Positions 16,134 to 24,365 of a stretch of DNA of 64,000 nt are shown here, piece after piece. Made by a program: the position numbers and the translations under genes. Within the stretch, counting starts at the first letter, position 1, and every line of letters starts with the position of its first letter. A model generated the notes under the pieces. That model saw only the letters and a program-made list of their open reading frames with translations, was not told the DNA's origin and searched no databases. The stretch spans positions 1 to 64,000 of the forward strand of contig NZ_VCKX01000018.1 of the NCBI RefSeq assembly GCF_005889725.1. Reading direction: 5' to 3'. The DNA is from Nonomuraea zeae. Its GTDB lineage: Bacteria; Actinomycetota; Actinomycetes; Streptosporangiales; Streptosporangiaceae.

Positions 16134-18029
16134 ATGAGCGGCGGCCGCACCCGGCGCGCGCTCGTCGCGGCGACGCTGGCCACCCTCCTGCCGGTCGCGG
16201 CCTGTAGCGGCGGCGGCGCCGGCGCCACCCGTGGCGGCGGTGGCGACGCGGCCGCGAGCAAGTCGGGGTCCCAGACCTTCGGCGAGCTGCCGGCCGAGTC
16301 GGGCACCCCCAAGGACGGCGGCACGATCGACATCGCGCAGCAGCCGGGCGCCGGGCCCTACTACATGCTGCCGATCGTGCCCGGCGCGTTCAACTCGACG
16401 TACGTCACCTACCAGTTCCAGCGGCTGATGTACCGGCCGCTCTACTGGTTCCCCGAAGGCGCCAGCCCGAAGGTCAACCCGGCGCTCAGCCTCGCCGAGC
16501 TGCCGGAGTTCTCCGACGGCGACAAGACGGTGACCATCAAGCTGCGGCCCGGCTACACCTGGTCCGACGGCTCCCCGGTCGAGGCCGACGACGTGGTCTT
16601 CTTCATCGACCTGGTGAAGGCCGCGCTCAAGAAGAACCCGGCGAACTGGGCCGGCTACACCCCCGGCCAGTTCCCCGACAACGTCGCCGGCGCGAAGGCG
16701 ACCTCGGCGGACACCGTGACGCTGAAGCTGAAGGAGGCCTACAACCCGGAGTGGTTCACCGCCGACGAGCTGACCTCGGTCGTCCCGCTGCCGGCCAAGC
16801 AGTGGGCCAGGGCGTCGGAGGGCGGGCCGATCCTCGACCACAGCGTCCCCAAGAACGCCGAGGCGATCTACACCTATCTCGACAAGGCGTCGCGGGACCC
16901 GGCCGGCTTCGCCTCCAACCCGCTCTGGCAGACGGTGAACGGGCCGTACCGGCTGAGCGGCTTCGACGTGACGACGAACTTCTACACGATGACCGCCAAC
17001 GAGGCGTACACCGGCCCGCAGAAGCCGCGCATCAAGACGCTGAACTTCCGGCCCTTCACCTCTGAGACCGCCAAGTTCAACCAGCTCGTGAGCGGCAACC
17101 TGACGATGGCCACCGTGGACCAGAGCCAGGTGGGGCAGGTGGAGAAGCTCAAGGCCGCCGGGTACAACGTCTACGGCGGGCCCCGGCTGGGCTTCAACTT
17201 CATCATGCTCAACTTCAAGGACACGACGGACAACGTCGACAAGCTCTTCGGCCAGCTCTACCTCCGGCAGGCGTTGCAGCGGCTGATCGACCAGCGCGGA
17301 TACATCGCCAGCAAGGGCATGTACAACGGCGCCGCCGCGGAGAGCTACGGCACGGCGCCCGCGTCCTCGCCGTACTCGGCGGGGAACGTCGCCACCGCGC
17401 CCTATCCGTACGATCCGGCCGCCGCCCGCAAGCTGCTGGAGGACCACGGCTGGAAGGTCGTGCCGAACGGCGTCACCACGTGCGAGCGCCCCGGCACCGG
17501 CGAGACGGAGTGCGGCGCCGGGATCCCCCAGGGCCAGGCGATCAAGTTCAACCTCTTCTACCGGAGCGAGCCGCAGCTGCACAACGCGGTGAGCACGGCG
17601 TTCGCCTCGGAGGCCCGCAAGCTCGGCATCGCGATCACGGTTGCGCCGAAGACGTTCAGCTTCCTGATCCAGAACTACAACGTCCCCGCGGCCCCGTCGA
17701 AGGCCGGCGAGTGGGCCATGTCCACCTGGGGCGGCTTCAGCACCACCCCGTACCCGACCATGACCGGCACGTTCGACTCCAAGGGGTCGGGCAACGTGGG
17801 CGCCTACAACAGCCCGAAGGCCGACGAGCTGATCCGCGCCTCGGTGCACGGTGACGACCGCGCGGCCGTGCAGGCCGAGATCGAGCACCTGCGGACCGAC
17901 CTGCCCGTGCTCTGGCTGCCGACCGCGCACACGATCTGGGCCTGGAAGAACACGCTGTCCGGCCCGCAGGACTCCTTCGCCAGCCTGCCGGCCTCGGTGC
18001 TGACGCCCGAGTACTGGTACCTGAAGTAA
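16134..18029 (+). CDS. Peptide ABC transporter substrate-binding lipoprotein (family 5)
   Basis: 631 residues of the DppA/OppA family. A lipoprotein signal RTRRALVAATLATLLPVAAC ends in a lipobox Cys followed by a Gly-rich linker. Family features are LRPGYTWSDGSPVEADDVVF, LNFKDTTDNVDKLFGQLYLR with RQALQRLIDQRGYIASKGMY, and the C-terminal LPVLWLP. ATG at 16134 gives a compact lipoprotein signal but lacks a good ribosome site; GTG at 16062, in frame with AGGAG 9 bases upstream, would add 24 residues. It heads the importer genes and delivers oligopeptides to the two permeases downstream. Confidence 0.9.
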   Translation: MSGGRTRRALVAATLATLLPVAACSGGGAGATRGGGGDAAASKSGSQTFGELPAESGTPKDGGTIDIAQQPGAGPYYMLPIVPGAFNSTYVTYQFQRLMYRPLYWFPEGASPKVNPALSLAELPEFSDGDKTVTIKLRPGYTWSDGSPVEADDVVFFIDLVKAALKKNPANWAGYTPGQFPDNVAGAKATSADTVTLKLKEAYNPEWFTADELTSVVPLPAKQWARASEGGPILDHSVPKNAEAIYTYLDKASRDPAGFASNPLWQTVNGPYRLSGFDVTTNFYTMTANEAYTGPQKPRIKTLNFRPFTSETAKFNQLVSGNLTMATVDQSQVGQVEKLKAAGYNVYGGPRLGFNFIMLNFKDTTDNVDKLFGQLYLRQALQRLIDQRGYIASKGMYNGAAAESYGTAPASSPYSAGNVATAPYPYDPAAARKLLEDHGWKVVPNGVTTCERPGTGETECGAGIPQGQAIKFNLFYRSEPQLHNAVSTAFASEARKLGIAITVAPKTFSFLIQNYNVPAAPSKAGEWAMSTWGGFSTTPYPTMTGTFDSKGSGNVGAYNSPKADELIRASVHGDDRAAVQAEIEHLRTDLPVLWLPTAHTIWAWKNTLSGPQDSFASLPASVLTPEYWYLK

Positions 18030-18041
18030 GGAGGGCACAGC

Positions 18042-18989
18042 GTGCTCCAGTATGTGCTGCGGCGGCTGGCGACGTCCGCCATCGTGGTCCTGGGCGTCTC
18101 GGTGATCACTTTCATCATGCTGCACGGGATGTCCGGATCGCCCGGCCGCGCGATCCTCGGCGTCCAGGCCAGCGCGGAGGCGGTGGCCGCCTTCGACAAG
18201 GCGAACGGCTACGACCGCTCGCTGGTCGTGCAGTACCTCGCCTACCTGGGCAAGCTGCTCCAGGGTGACCTCGGCTACTCGTACAAACTGAACCAGAGCG
18301 TCAACGCCCTGCTGGCCGAGAACGCCGGGCGGACCGCGATGCTGGCCGCCGTGGCGCTCGTCCTGGCGATCTGCGTCGCGGTGCCGCTGGGCGTGTTCCA
18401 GGCGGTGAAGCGCAACAGCATCGGCGACAACGTGCTGACCACGCTGACCTTCGTCGCGTACTCGATGCCCGTCTTCCTGCTCGCGATGCTGCTGATCCAG
18501 GTCTTCGCGCTGGGGATGGGCATCCTGCCCGCGCAGGCGTCACAGTCGAGCTCGACATTCGTGATCTTCACCGAGCCGCGGGCCATGCTGCTGCCGGTGC
18601 TGACGCTGACCGGCGTCACGGTCGCGATGTACTCCAGGTACCAGCGCTCCGCGGCGCTGGACCAGCTCGCGCAGGACTACATCAGGGTGGCGCGGGCGAA
18701 GGGGCTGTCGATGCGCATGGTCCTGACCCGCCACCTGCTGCGCAACGCCTGCCTGCCACTGGTGACCCTGATCGGCATGTCGATCCCGCTGCTGCTCGCG
18801 GGCAACCTCGTGGTCGAGTCGGTCTTCAACTACCCGGGCCTGGGGCTGCTGTTCTTCAACAGCCTCAACAACCAGGACTATCCGGTCCTGCTGGGCTACA
18901 CCCTGGTCGCCGCGACCTTGACCGTGCTGGGGAACCTCCTGGCCGACCTGGTCGTGGCGATCAGCGATCCGAGGACGCAGCGCGCATGA
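18042..18989 (+). CDS. Peptide ABC transporter permease, DppB type
   Basis: 315-residue permease with about six membrane segments, starting LQYVLRRLATSAIVVLGVSV. The cytoplasmic coupling loop is DYIRVARAKGLSMRMVLTRH LLRNACLPLV and the late segment includes VVESVFNYPGLGLLF, as in DppB. GTG at 18042 follows AAGGAGG with 7 bases of spacing. It sits 12 bases after the binding protein and overlaps the next permease by ATGA. Confidence 0.93.
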   Translation: MLQYVLRRLATSAIVVLGVSVITFIMLHGMSGSPGRAILGVQASAEAVAAFDKANGYDRSLVVQYLAYLGKLLQGDLGYSYKLNQSVNALLAENAGRTAMLAAVALVLAICVAVPLGVFQAVKRNSIGDNVLTTLTFVAYSMPVFLLAMLLIQVFALGMGILPAQASQSSSTFVIFTEPRAMLLPVLTLTGVTVAMYSRYQRSAALDQLAQDYIRVARAKGLSMRMVLTRHLLRNACLPLVTLIGMSIPLLLAGNLVVESVFNYPGLGLLFFNSLNNQDYPVLLGYTLVAATLTVLGNLLADLVVAISDPRTQRA

Positions 18990-19885
18990 GCGAGACGGCA
19001 ACTCCGCAGGTCACGAACGAGCCGGCGGCCCCGCGGGTCACGAGCGGCTGGCGGCTCGCCGCGCGGTCGTTCGTCCAGAACCGGCTGGCCGTCATCGGCG
19101 TCGGCATCATCGTCCTGCTCACCCTGTTCTGCTTCGCCGGGCCGCACCTCTACGTGACCGACCAGGTCTCGGTCGATCCGGTCAGCAGCCTGCTGCCGCC
19201 GGGCGGCGGAAACCCGCTCGGCACCGACGCGCAGGGCTTCGACGTGCTCGGCCGGATCATGCGCGGCGGCCAGGCGTCGCTGCAGATCGGGCTGTTCGCG
19301 GCGCTGATCGCCACCGCGATCGGCACCCTGTACGGCACGATCGCCGGTCTCGCCGGCGGCCTCGTGGACGGGGTGATGATGCGCGTGGTCGACACGCTGC
19401 TGTCGATCCCCTTCCTGTTCATCGTGCTGATCGCGGCCACCCGGTTCAGCTCCTCGGTCCTGTCGCTGAGCCTGATCCTGGGCGCGTTCTCCTGGCTCGC
19501 GCCGGCCCGGCTGGTCCGGGCCGAGGTGCTGTCCCTGCGGTCGCGCGGCTTCGTCGCGGCGGCGACCGTGATGGGCGCGACGAAGACGCGGATCATCGCC
19601 AGGCACCTGATCCCGAACGCCCTGGGCGTCGTGATCGTGAACATCACCTTCCAGGTCGCCGACGCGATCATCGCGGTGTCGCTGCTGGGCTTCCTCGGGT
19701 TCGGGCTCAACTACCCCGCCGTCGAGTGGGGCACGCAGCTCTCCGACGGGGTGTCACACCTGTTCGAAGGCGCCTGGTGGCTGATCTACCCGGTCGGTGG
19801 CTGCCTGGTCCTGATCGTCATGGCGTTCAACTTCGTCGGAGACGCGCTGCGCGACTCGATCGACGTACGGCTGAGGCGGCGCTGA
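18986..19885 (+). CDS. Peptide ABC transporter permease, DppC type
   Basis: 299 residues. The DppC-type N-terminal segment is FVQNRLAVIGVGIIVLLTLF, followed by HPLGTDAQGFDVLGRIM-like GTDAQGFDVLGRIMRGGQ, the coupling loop LRSRGFVAAATVMGATKTRI IARHLIPNAL and GFGLNYPAVEWGTQL. ATG at 18986 overlaps the upstream stop. It pairs with the preceding DppB-type permease to form the peptide channel. Confidence 0.93.
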   Translation: MSETATPQVTNEPAAPRVTSGWRLAARSFVQNRLAVIGVGIIVLLTLFCFAGPHLYVTDQVSVDPVSSLLPPGGGNPLGTDAQGFDVLGRIMRGGQASLQIGLFAALIATAIGTLYGTIAGLAGGLVDGVMMRVVDTLLSIPFLFIVLIAATRFSSSVLSLSLILGAFSWLAPARLVRAEVLSLRSRGFVAAATVMGATKTRIIARHLIPNALGVVIVNITFQVADAIIAVSLLGFLGFGLNYPAVEWGTQLSDGVSHLFEGAWWLIYPVGGCLVLIVMAFNFVGDALRDSIDVRLRRR

Positions 19886-19913
19886 TGCCCGCACGCACGG
19901 AAAGGGGCCAGTG

Positions 19914-21965
19914 ATGCCCGACGACGGTGAGATCCTGGCGGTCGAGGGCCTGTCCACCAGCATCCGGCTGCGGAAGTCGGCCGTCGGCGCCGTCGAGCAG
20001 GTGGACCTGAGCCTGCGCAGGGGCGAGACCCTCGGGCTGGTGGGCGAGTCCGGCAGCGGCAAGTCGATGACCGGCCTGTCGATCATGGGCCTGCTCCCGC
20101 CGGGCGGGCACGTCGCCGCGGGCTCGATCAAGCTCGAAGGCCGGGAACTGGTCGGCCTGCCCGAGCGGGAGTACCAGCGGATCCGCGGCAACGAGATCGC
20201 CATGGTCTTCCAGGACCCGATGACGTCGCTCAACCCCACCAAGACCATCGGCGAGCAGGTCGCCGAGCCGATCAGGCTGCACCGCGGCGCGAGCCAGAAG
20301 GAGGCCCGCGACCGGGCGCTCGACATGCTCGCGCTGGTGGGCATCGCGCGTCCGGCCGAGCGGCTCGGCGACTACCCGCACCAGCTCTCCGGTGGGCTGC
20401 GGCAGCGGGTCATGATCGCCATGGCCCTGTCCTGCGAGCCGAAGGTGCTGATCGCCGACGAGCCCACGACGGCGCTCGACGTGACCGTGCAGGCGCAGGT
20501 CCTGCGGCTGCTGCACGACCTCAAGGACCGGCTCGGCATGGCCATGCTGCTGATCACCCACGATATGGGCGTGATCGCGCGATGGGCCGACCGGGTCAGC
20601 GTCATGTACGCCGGCGGCATCGTCGAGAGCGCGCGCACCGAGCGGCTCTTCACGGGCATGCGGCACCCGTACACGCAGGCGCTGCTGGCCTGCACGCCCC
20701 GGCTGACCCAGCAGCGTGAGCACACCCTGTTCTCGATCCCCGGAGCCCCGCCGGACCTGGCCGACCCGCCCGCCGGCTGCCGCTTCGCCGCCCGCTGCGC
20801 GAACGCCTCCGCCCGCTGCGAGAGCGAGGCGCCGCCGCTCACCGAGTCGCCGCAGGGGCACGCGCTGGCCTGCTGGCATCCGGTCGAAGGCCCGCTCGAC
20901 CCGGTCACCCGGCCGGCGGAGACCGCCCAGGAGGCCGGGCCCGATGCGGCTGTGGAAAGGCCCGAGCCGGCCGGTCCGGTGGTGGCCGTCGACGACCTCG
21001 TCAAGGAGTACGGTGCCGGGCGCTTCTCGCTGCGCAGCCGGGCCCGCGGCGTGCAGGCCGTGTCGGGGGTGTCGTTCGAGGTCCAGCCCGGTCACACCTT
21101 CGGGCTGGTCGGGGAGAGCGGCTGCGGCAAGAGCACGCTGGCCAGGATGATCGTCGCGCTGGAGTCACCCTCCTCCGGCAGCGTCACGGCGCTCGGCGGC
21201 AAGCTCGGCGAGCTGCGCGGCCGGGCGCTGCGCCGGCACCGGCGCAACCTGCAGATGATGTTCCAGGACCCGCTCGACGCGCTCGATCCGCGCATGCGCA
21301 TCGGGGCCATCCTGCGCGAGCCGTTCGAGGCCCAGGGCATCGGCACGGCCGCCGAGCAGCTGGCGGCCATCCGCGAGCTGCTCGATGAGGTCGGCCTGCC
21401 GCACAGCGTGCTGGAGCGCTACCCGCACGAGTTCTCCGGCGGCCAGCGGCAGCGCATCGCGCTCGCCAGGGCGCTGGCGCTGAACCCGAGCGTGATCGTG
21501 GCCGACGAGCCGGTGAGTGCGCTGGACGTCTCGGTCCGGTCCCAGGTGCTGAACCTGATGAAGCGGCTCCAGGCCAAGCACCAGCTCACCTATGTCGTGA
21601 TTTCTCACGATTTGACGGTCGTGCGGTACATGGCGGACACGGTGGGCGTGATGTACCTGGGCAAGCTCGTCGAGGTCGGCTCCGCGGACGACATCTATCT
21701 GCGGGCGGCGCACCCGTACACCGCCGGTCTGATCGCCGCGATCCCCGAGCCGGACCCCGGCGCGGGCGACGGTGCGGACCGGGCCGAGATCGGCGGGGAG
21801 CTGCCCAGCCCGAAGGACCCGCCGTCGGGGTGCCGCTTCCGCACCCGGTGCCCGCGCGCGCAGGCCCGGTGCGCGGAGGAGGAGCCGGCGCCGGCCGGGT
21901 TCGGCCCGGGGCACTCGGCCGCCTGCCACTTCCCGCTCAGGGAGCCGGTCGCGGCCGGCGGGTGA
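19914..21965 (+). CDS. Fused double ATPase of peptide ABC transporter (DppD-DppF fusion)
   Basis: 683 residues with two complete nucleotide-binding domains. Domain 1 has [21 protein letters not shown] and [12 protein letters not shown]; domain 2 has [21 protein letters not shown] and [12 protein letters not shown]. Each ends with the oligopeptide-type C-terminal block carrying Cys residues ([18 protein letters not shown] and [18 protein letters not shown]), which in related ATPases binds an Fe-S cluster. The two usually separate subunits are joined by an Ala/Glu/Pro linker. ATG at 19914 follows GGGG at 6 bases. Its end overlaps the convergent AAC(3)-like gene by 29 bases. Confidence 0.93.
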   Translation: MPDDGEILAVEGLSTSIRLRKSAVGAVEQVDLSLRRGETLGLVGESGSGKSMTGLSIMGLLPPGGHVAAGSIKLEGRELVGLPEREYQRIRGNEIAMVFQDPMTSLNPTKTIGEQVAEPIRLHRGASQKEARDRALDMLALVGIARPAERLGDYPHQLSGGLRQRVMIAMALSCEPKVLIADEPTTALDVTVQAQVLRLLHDLKDRLGMAMLLITHDMGVIARWADRVSVMYAGGIVESARTERLFTGMRHPYTQALLACTPRLTQQREHTLFSIPGAPPDLADPPAGCRFAARCANASARCESEAPPLTESPQGHALACWHPVEGPLDPVTRPAETAQEAGPDAAVERPEPAGPVVAVDDLVKEYGAGRFSLRSRARGVQAVSGVSFEVQPGHTFGLVGESGCGKSTLARMIVALESPSSGSVTALGGKLGELRGRALRRHRRNLQMMFQDPLDALDPRMRIGAILREPFEAQGIGTAAEQLAAIRELLDEVGLPHSVLERYPHEFSGGQRQRIALARALALNPSVIVADEPVSALDVSVRSQVLNLMKRLQAKHQLTYVVISHDLTVVRYMADTVGVMYLGKLVEVGSADDIYLRAAHPYTAGLIAAIPEPDPGAGDGADRAEIGGELPSPKDPPSGCRFRTRCPRAQARCAEEEPAPAGFGPGHSAACHFPLREPVAAGG

Positions 21966-22818
21966 TGCCGCCGTCAGGCGCGCCGCCGGCGAGCGGTGGC
22001 CCGACGGGGCCGCCGGCGATGGAGTCGCGGCAGGCCAGGCAGCCGCGATCAGGGCAGTGCGTGATGTCCTGATCGGCGGCGATGGCGCGGGCGGCGGCGT
22101 CGAGGGCCTGCCGCGCCGGGTAGGCGCGCCAGGAGGAGGCTCCGACGGTGGTCGTCCGCGCGTACGGGGCGAGGACGGGCTCCAGCCGCGCGAAGCCTCT
22201 GGAGCAGGAGCCGACCTCGACCATGCCCACCCGGCCGCCGGCACCGCGCGCCCACCGCAGGAAGAGCCGCCGTCCCGATCGCTGCTCGGCCAGGTGCAGC
22301 GCCGTCATCCGGTCGAGCCCCACGCCGATGAGCAGGATCGCGCCGTCCCGGCCGGCCAGCTCGCGGATCGGGCCGTACACGTCGGCCGGGCTCTGGGCCG
22401 CGATGAGCTCGGCCGCCCGCGGCCCGATCGCGGCGAACGAATTGAGCGGATGCCGGCCGCGTACGGCGCCGGGGCGGCCGATCAGGGTCGCGGGGAGCAC
22501 GCCCATGCTCGGGTTGATGAGCCCGCAGCCGGCGTCGTACACGGGACCGTCCTGGGCGGCCGGCCCGGCGGGCAGGGCGGTGTAGTCGACGCCGTTGCGC
22601 GCGGGCCGCATCGTGGCCGGTGGGAGCACCCCGAACTGGGGCTGGGTGAAGGCGGGCACCACCACCGTGCGGCCGCGGGCCAGCAACGCGTCCAGCAGCG
22701 CGTCCGCGCCGCCGTGAAGGGGCAGGCCGAAGGAGCGCAGGGAGGCGTGCACGATGACCGGGCGGCCCGTCAACGCCAGGTCGCCGCAGGCTCTGCGGAG
22801 GTGCCCTGCCTGGATCAC
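21937..22818 (-). CDS. AAC(3)-family N-acetyltransferase
   Basis: 293 residues of the aminoglycoside 3-N-acetyltransferase family (acetyl-CoA dependent). Blocks include VIVHASLRSFGLPLHGGADA, VVVPAFTQPQFG, GRHPLNSFAAIGPRA and ILLIGVGLDRMTALHLAEQR. The C-terminus has a Cys cluster CPDRGCLACRDS, which occurs in some actinobacterial members. Members can give aminoglycoside resistance or acetylate other amines; the actual substrate is unknown. GTG at 22818 starts 6 bases after the STAS gene stop without its own ribosome site, so translation may be coupled. Confidence 0.85.
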   Translation of the reverse strand: MIQAGHLRRACGDLALTGRPVIVHASLRSFGLPLHGGADALLDALLARGRTVVVPAFTQPQFGVLPPATMRPARNGVDYTALPAGPAAQDGPVYDAGCGLINPSMGVLPATLIGRPGAVRGRHPLNSFAAIGPRAAELIAAQSPADVYGPIRELAGRDGAILLIGVGLDRMTALHLAEQRSGRRLFLRWARGAGGRVGMVEVGSCSRGFARLEPVLAPYARTTTVGASSWRAYPARQALDAAARAIAADQDITHCPDRGCLACRDSIAGGPVGPPLAGGAPDGGITRRPRPAP

Positions 22819-22824
22819 CAGTCG

Positions 22825-23250
22825 TCAGGGAAGCTGTTGCAGCCCCAGCCCGCTGGCCACGCGCACCTTCTCCTCCGGCGCGCTGGGCCGGGAGATCTGG
22901 GCTTCGCGGAGTGCGGCGACCACCGCCTGCTCCACGGTCGCGTGCACCCGCAGGACGCTCTGCGCCTGGGTGGTCTCCAGGAAGCGGGCGAGGACCGGAT
23001 GCGGTGCGCCGAGCTGCAGGCTGCCGCCGTGCTGGCGGGCGAAGGCATGGGTGTTGAGCAGGACGCGGAGCCCGGCGCTGCCCAGGAAGCGCACCTCGCT
23101 GAGGTCGATCACCATGTGCTCGCCGGGTAGCTGGCGGCATTGGCGCAGATAGCCGTCGAGCTGGCCTGCGTTCGTCTCGTCGACTTCACCGGCTACGGAG
23201 ATCACGGTAACGCCCGGCAGCCTTTGCGAGGCGAATGTCAAACCTGGCAT
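22825..23250 (-). CDS. STAS-domain anti-sigma factor antagonist
   Basis: 141 residues with a STAS fold: GVTVISVAGEVDETNAGQLD, a middle helix, and the phosphorylation loop DLSEVRFLGSAGLRVL, where the Ser of SAG is the usual target of an anti-sigma kinase. Such antagonists free sigma factors of the SigB/SigF type in actinobacteria. ATG at 23250 follows GGAG by 5 bases. No partner kinase or sigma gene is nearby. It is followed at once by the AAC(3)-like gene. Confidence 0.9.
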   Translation of the reverse strand: MPGLTFASQRLPGVTVISVAGEVDETNAGQLDGYLRQCRQLPGEHMVIDLSEVRFLGSAGLRVLLNTHAFARQHGGSLQLGAPHPVLARFLETTQAQSVLRVHATVEQAVVAALREAQISRPSAPEEKVRVASGLGLQQLP

Positions 23251-23458
23251 AAACGCTCCACCAATCCGACTCGAAAGACGGTGGCACGGGCAACGGCTTG
23301 CCTTGAGTCGCATGGTAGCGCGGGAGTCGCGCGCGGCATAAGGCGAGCGAGCCACTCTTTACAAGCGGTTCTACTCAAAACGCGGCGTGCTGTCGATTCC
23401 CGTGTCCCCATCTGACGCCGGCGGCCAAACACGTTAATTCTGGGAAAGAAGGTGGAAT

Positions 23459-24139
23459 CTATCTCACTTCTCCATCGAGTGCCGATGGGCAGCAGCCGTC
23501 ACACGCGTCGGCGGCGGCCGGCACGGGGCAGCAGGAGTCCCCCCGCCACGCCTCGCGGCCCTCCTTGACCGCGACGGCGGCGATGACCAGGGCGGCGATC
23601 GGGTCCGCCCAGGACCAGCCGAACAGGCTGTTGAGCGCCAGCCCCGCCAGCAGCACCCCGGACAGGTAGGTGCACAGGAGGGTCTGCTTGGAGTCGGCCA
23701 CCGCGGAGGCCGAGCCCAGCTCACGACCCGCGCGGCGCTGCGCGTACGACAGGAACGGCATGATCGCCAGGGAGAGGGCGGCCAGCACCAGGCCGGGCGT
23801 GGACGGCTCGGCCTCCCCGGCGCCGAGCAGGGAGCGTACGGAGTCGAAGGTGACGTAGGCGGCCAGCGCGAAGAAGGAGATCGCGATGACGCGCAGCGCC
23901 GCCCGCTCCCGGCGCTCGTGGTCGGCCGAGGCGAACTGCCAGGCCACCGCCAGGGCCGAGGCGACCTCGACCACCGAGTCCAGGCCGAAGCCGATCAGCG
24001 CGGCGGAGGAGGCGACGGTGCCGGCGGTGATGGCGACGACGGCCTCGATCACGTTGTAGGCGATGGTCGCCGCGACCAGCAGGCGGATCCGGCGTCGCAG
24101 GACGTCGCGCCGGGCCGGCGCCGGGATGGTCGCCGTCAT
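23459..24139 (-). CDS. Cation diffusion facilitator-like efflux protein with Cys-rich tail
   Basis: 226 residues, six hydrophobic segments and a CDF-type core: YNVIEAVVAITAGTVASSAA LIGFGLDSVVEVASAL, where Asp and Glu in the second helix resemble metal-site residues, and DSKQTLLCTYLSGVLLAGLA. The usual C-terminal cytoplasmic domain is missing; instead the protein ends with DSCCPVPAAADACDGCCPSA, a six-Cys tail likely to bind soft metals. ATG at 24139 is in the frame open from the upstream dyad. It probably exports a divalent or soft metal ion. Confidence 0.85.
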   Translation of the reverse strand: MTATIPAPARRDVLRRRIRLLVAATIAYNVIEAVVAITAGTVASSAALIGFGLDSVVEVASALAVAWQFASADHERRERAALRVIAISFFALAAYVTFDSVRSLLGAGEAEPSTPGLVLAALSLAIMPFLSYAQRRAGRELGSASAVADSKQTLLCTYLSGVLLAGLALNSLFGWSWADPIAALVIAAVAVKEGREAWRGDSCCPVPAAADACDGCCPSALDGEVR

Positions 24140-24208
24140 GACGCGGCCGTCGCCGGTGAGCTCCGCACGGCGCGGCAGCGGCTCACTCGCCGGCCACTGT
24201 CTGAATAC

Positions 24209-24224
24209 ATCGCCATATAGCGAT
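24209..24224. promoter_or_regulatory. Dyad upstream of cation efflux gene
   Basis: ATCGC-CATATA-GCGAT is an inverted repeat in an AT-rich patch 70 bases upstream of the efflux gene. Size and AT-rich centre resemble ArsR/SmtB-type operators. No such regulator is encoded in the window, so the link is speculative. Confidence 0.4.
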
Positions 24225-24365
24225 AATAGCTCGGATGCGGGATGTGTCCATATCGGGGACCGGCTGCCGGGGCCGCGCCTCGATCGCGGCGGGCGGCCGC
24301 TCTGAGTCCGTCCTCGACTCGTCGTCAGGAAAATCGTTGGCTCGGCCCCGCACCGCTACGGCACC

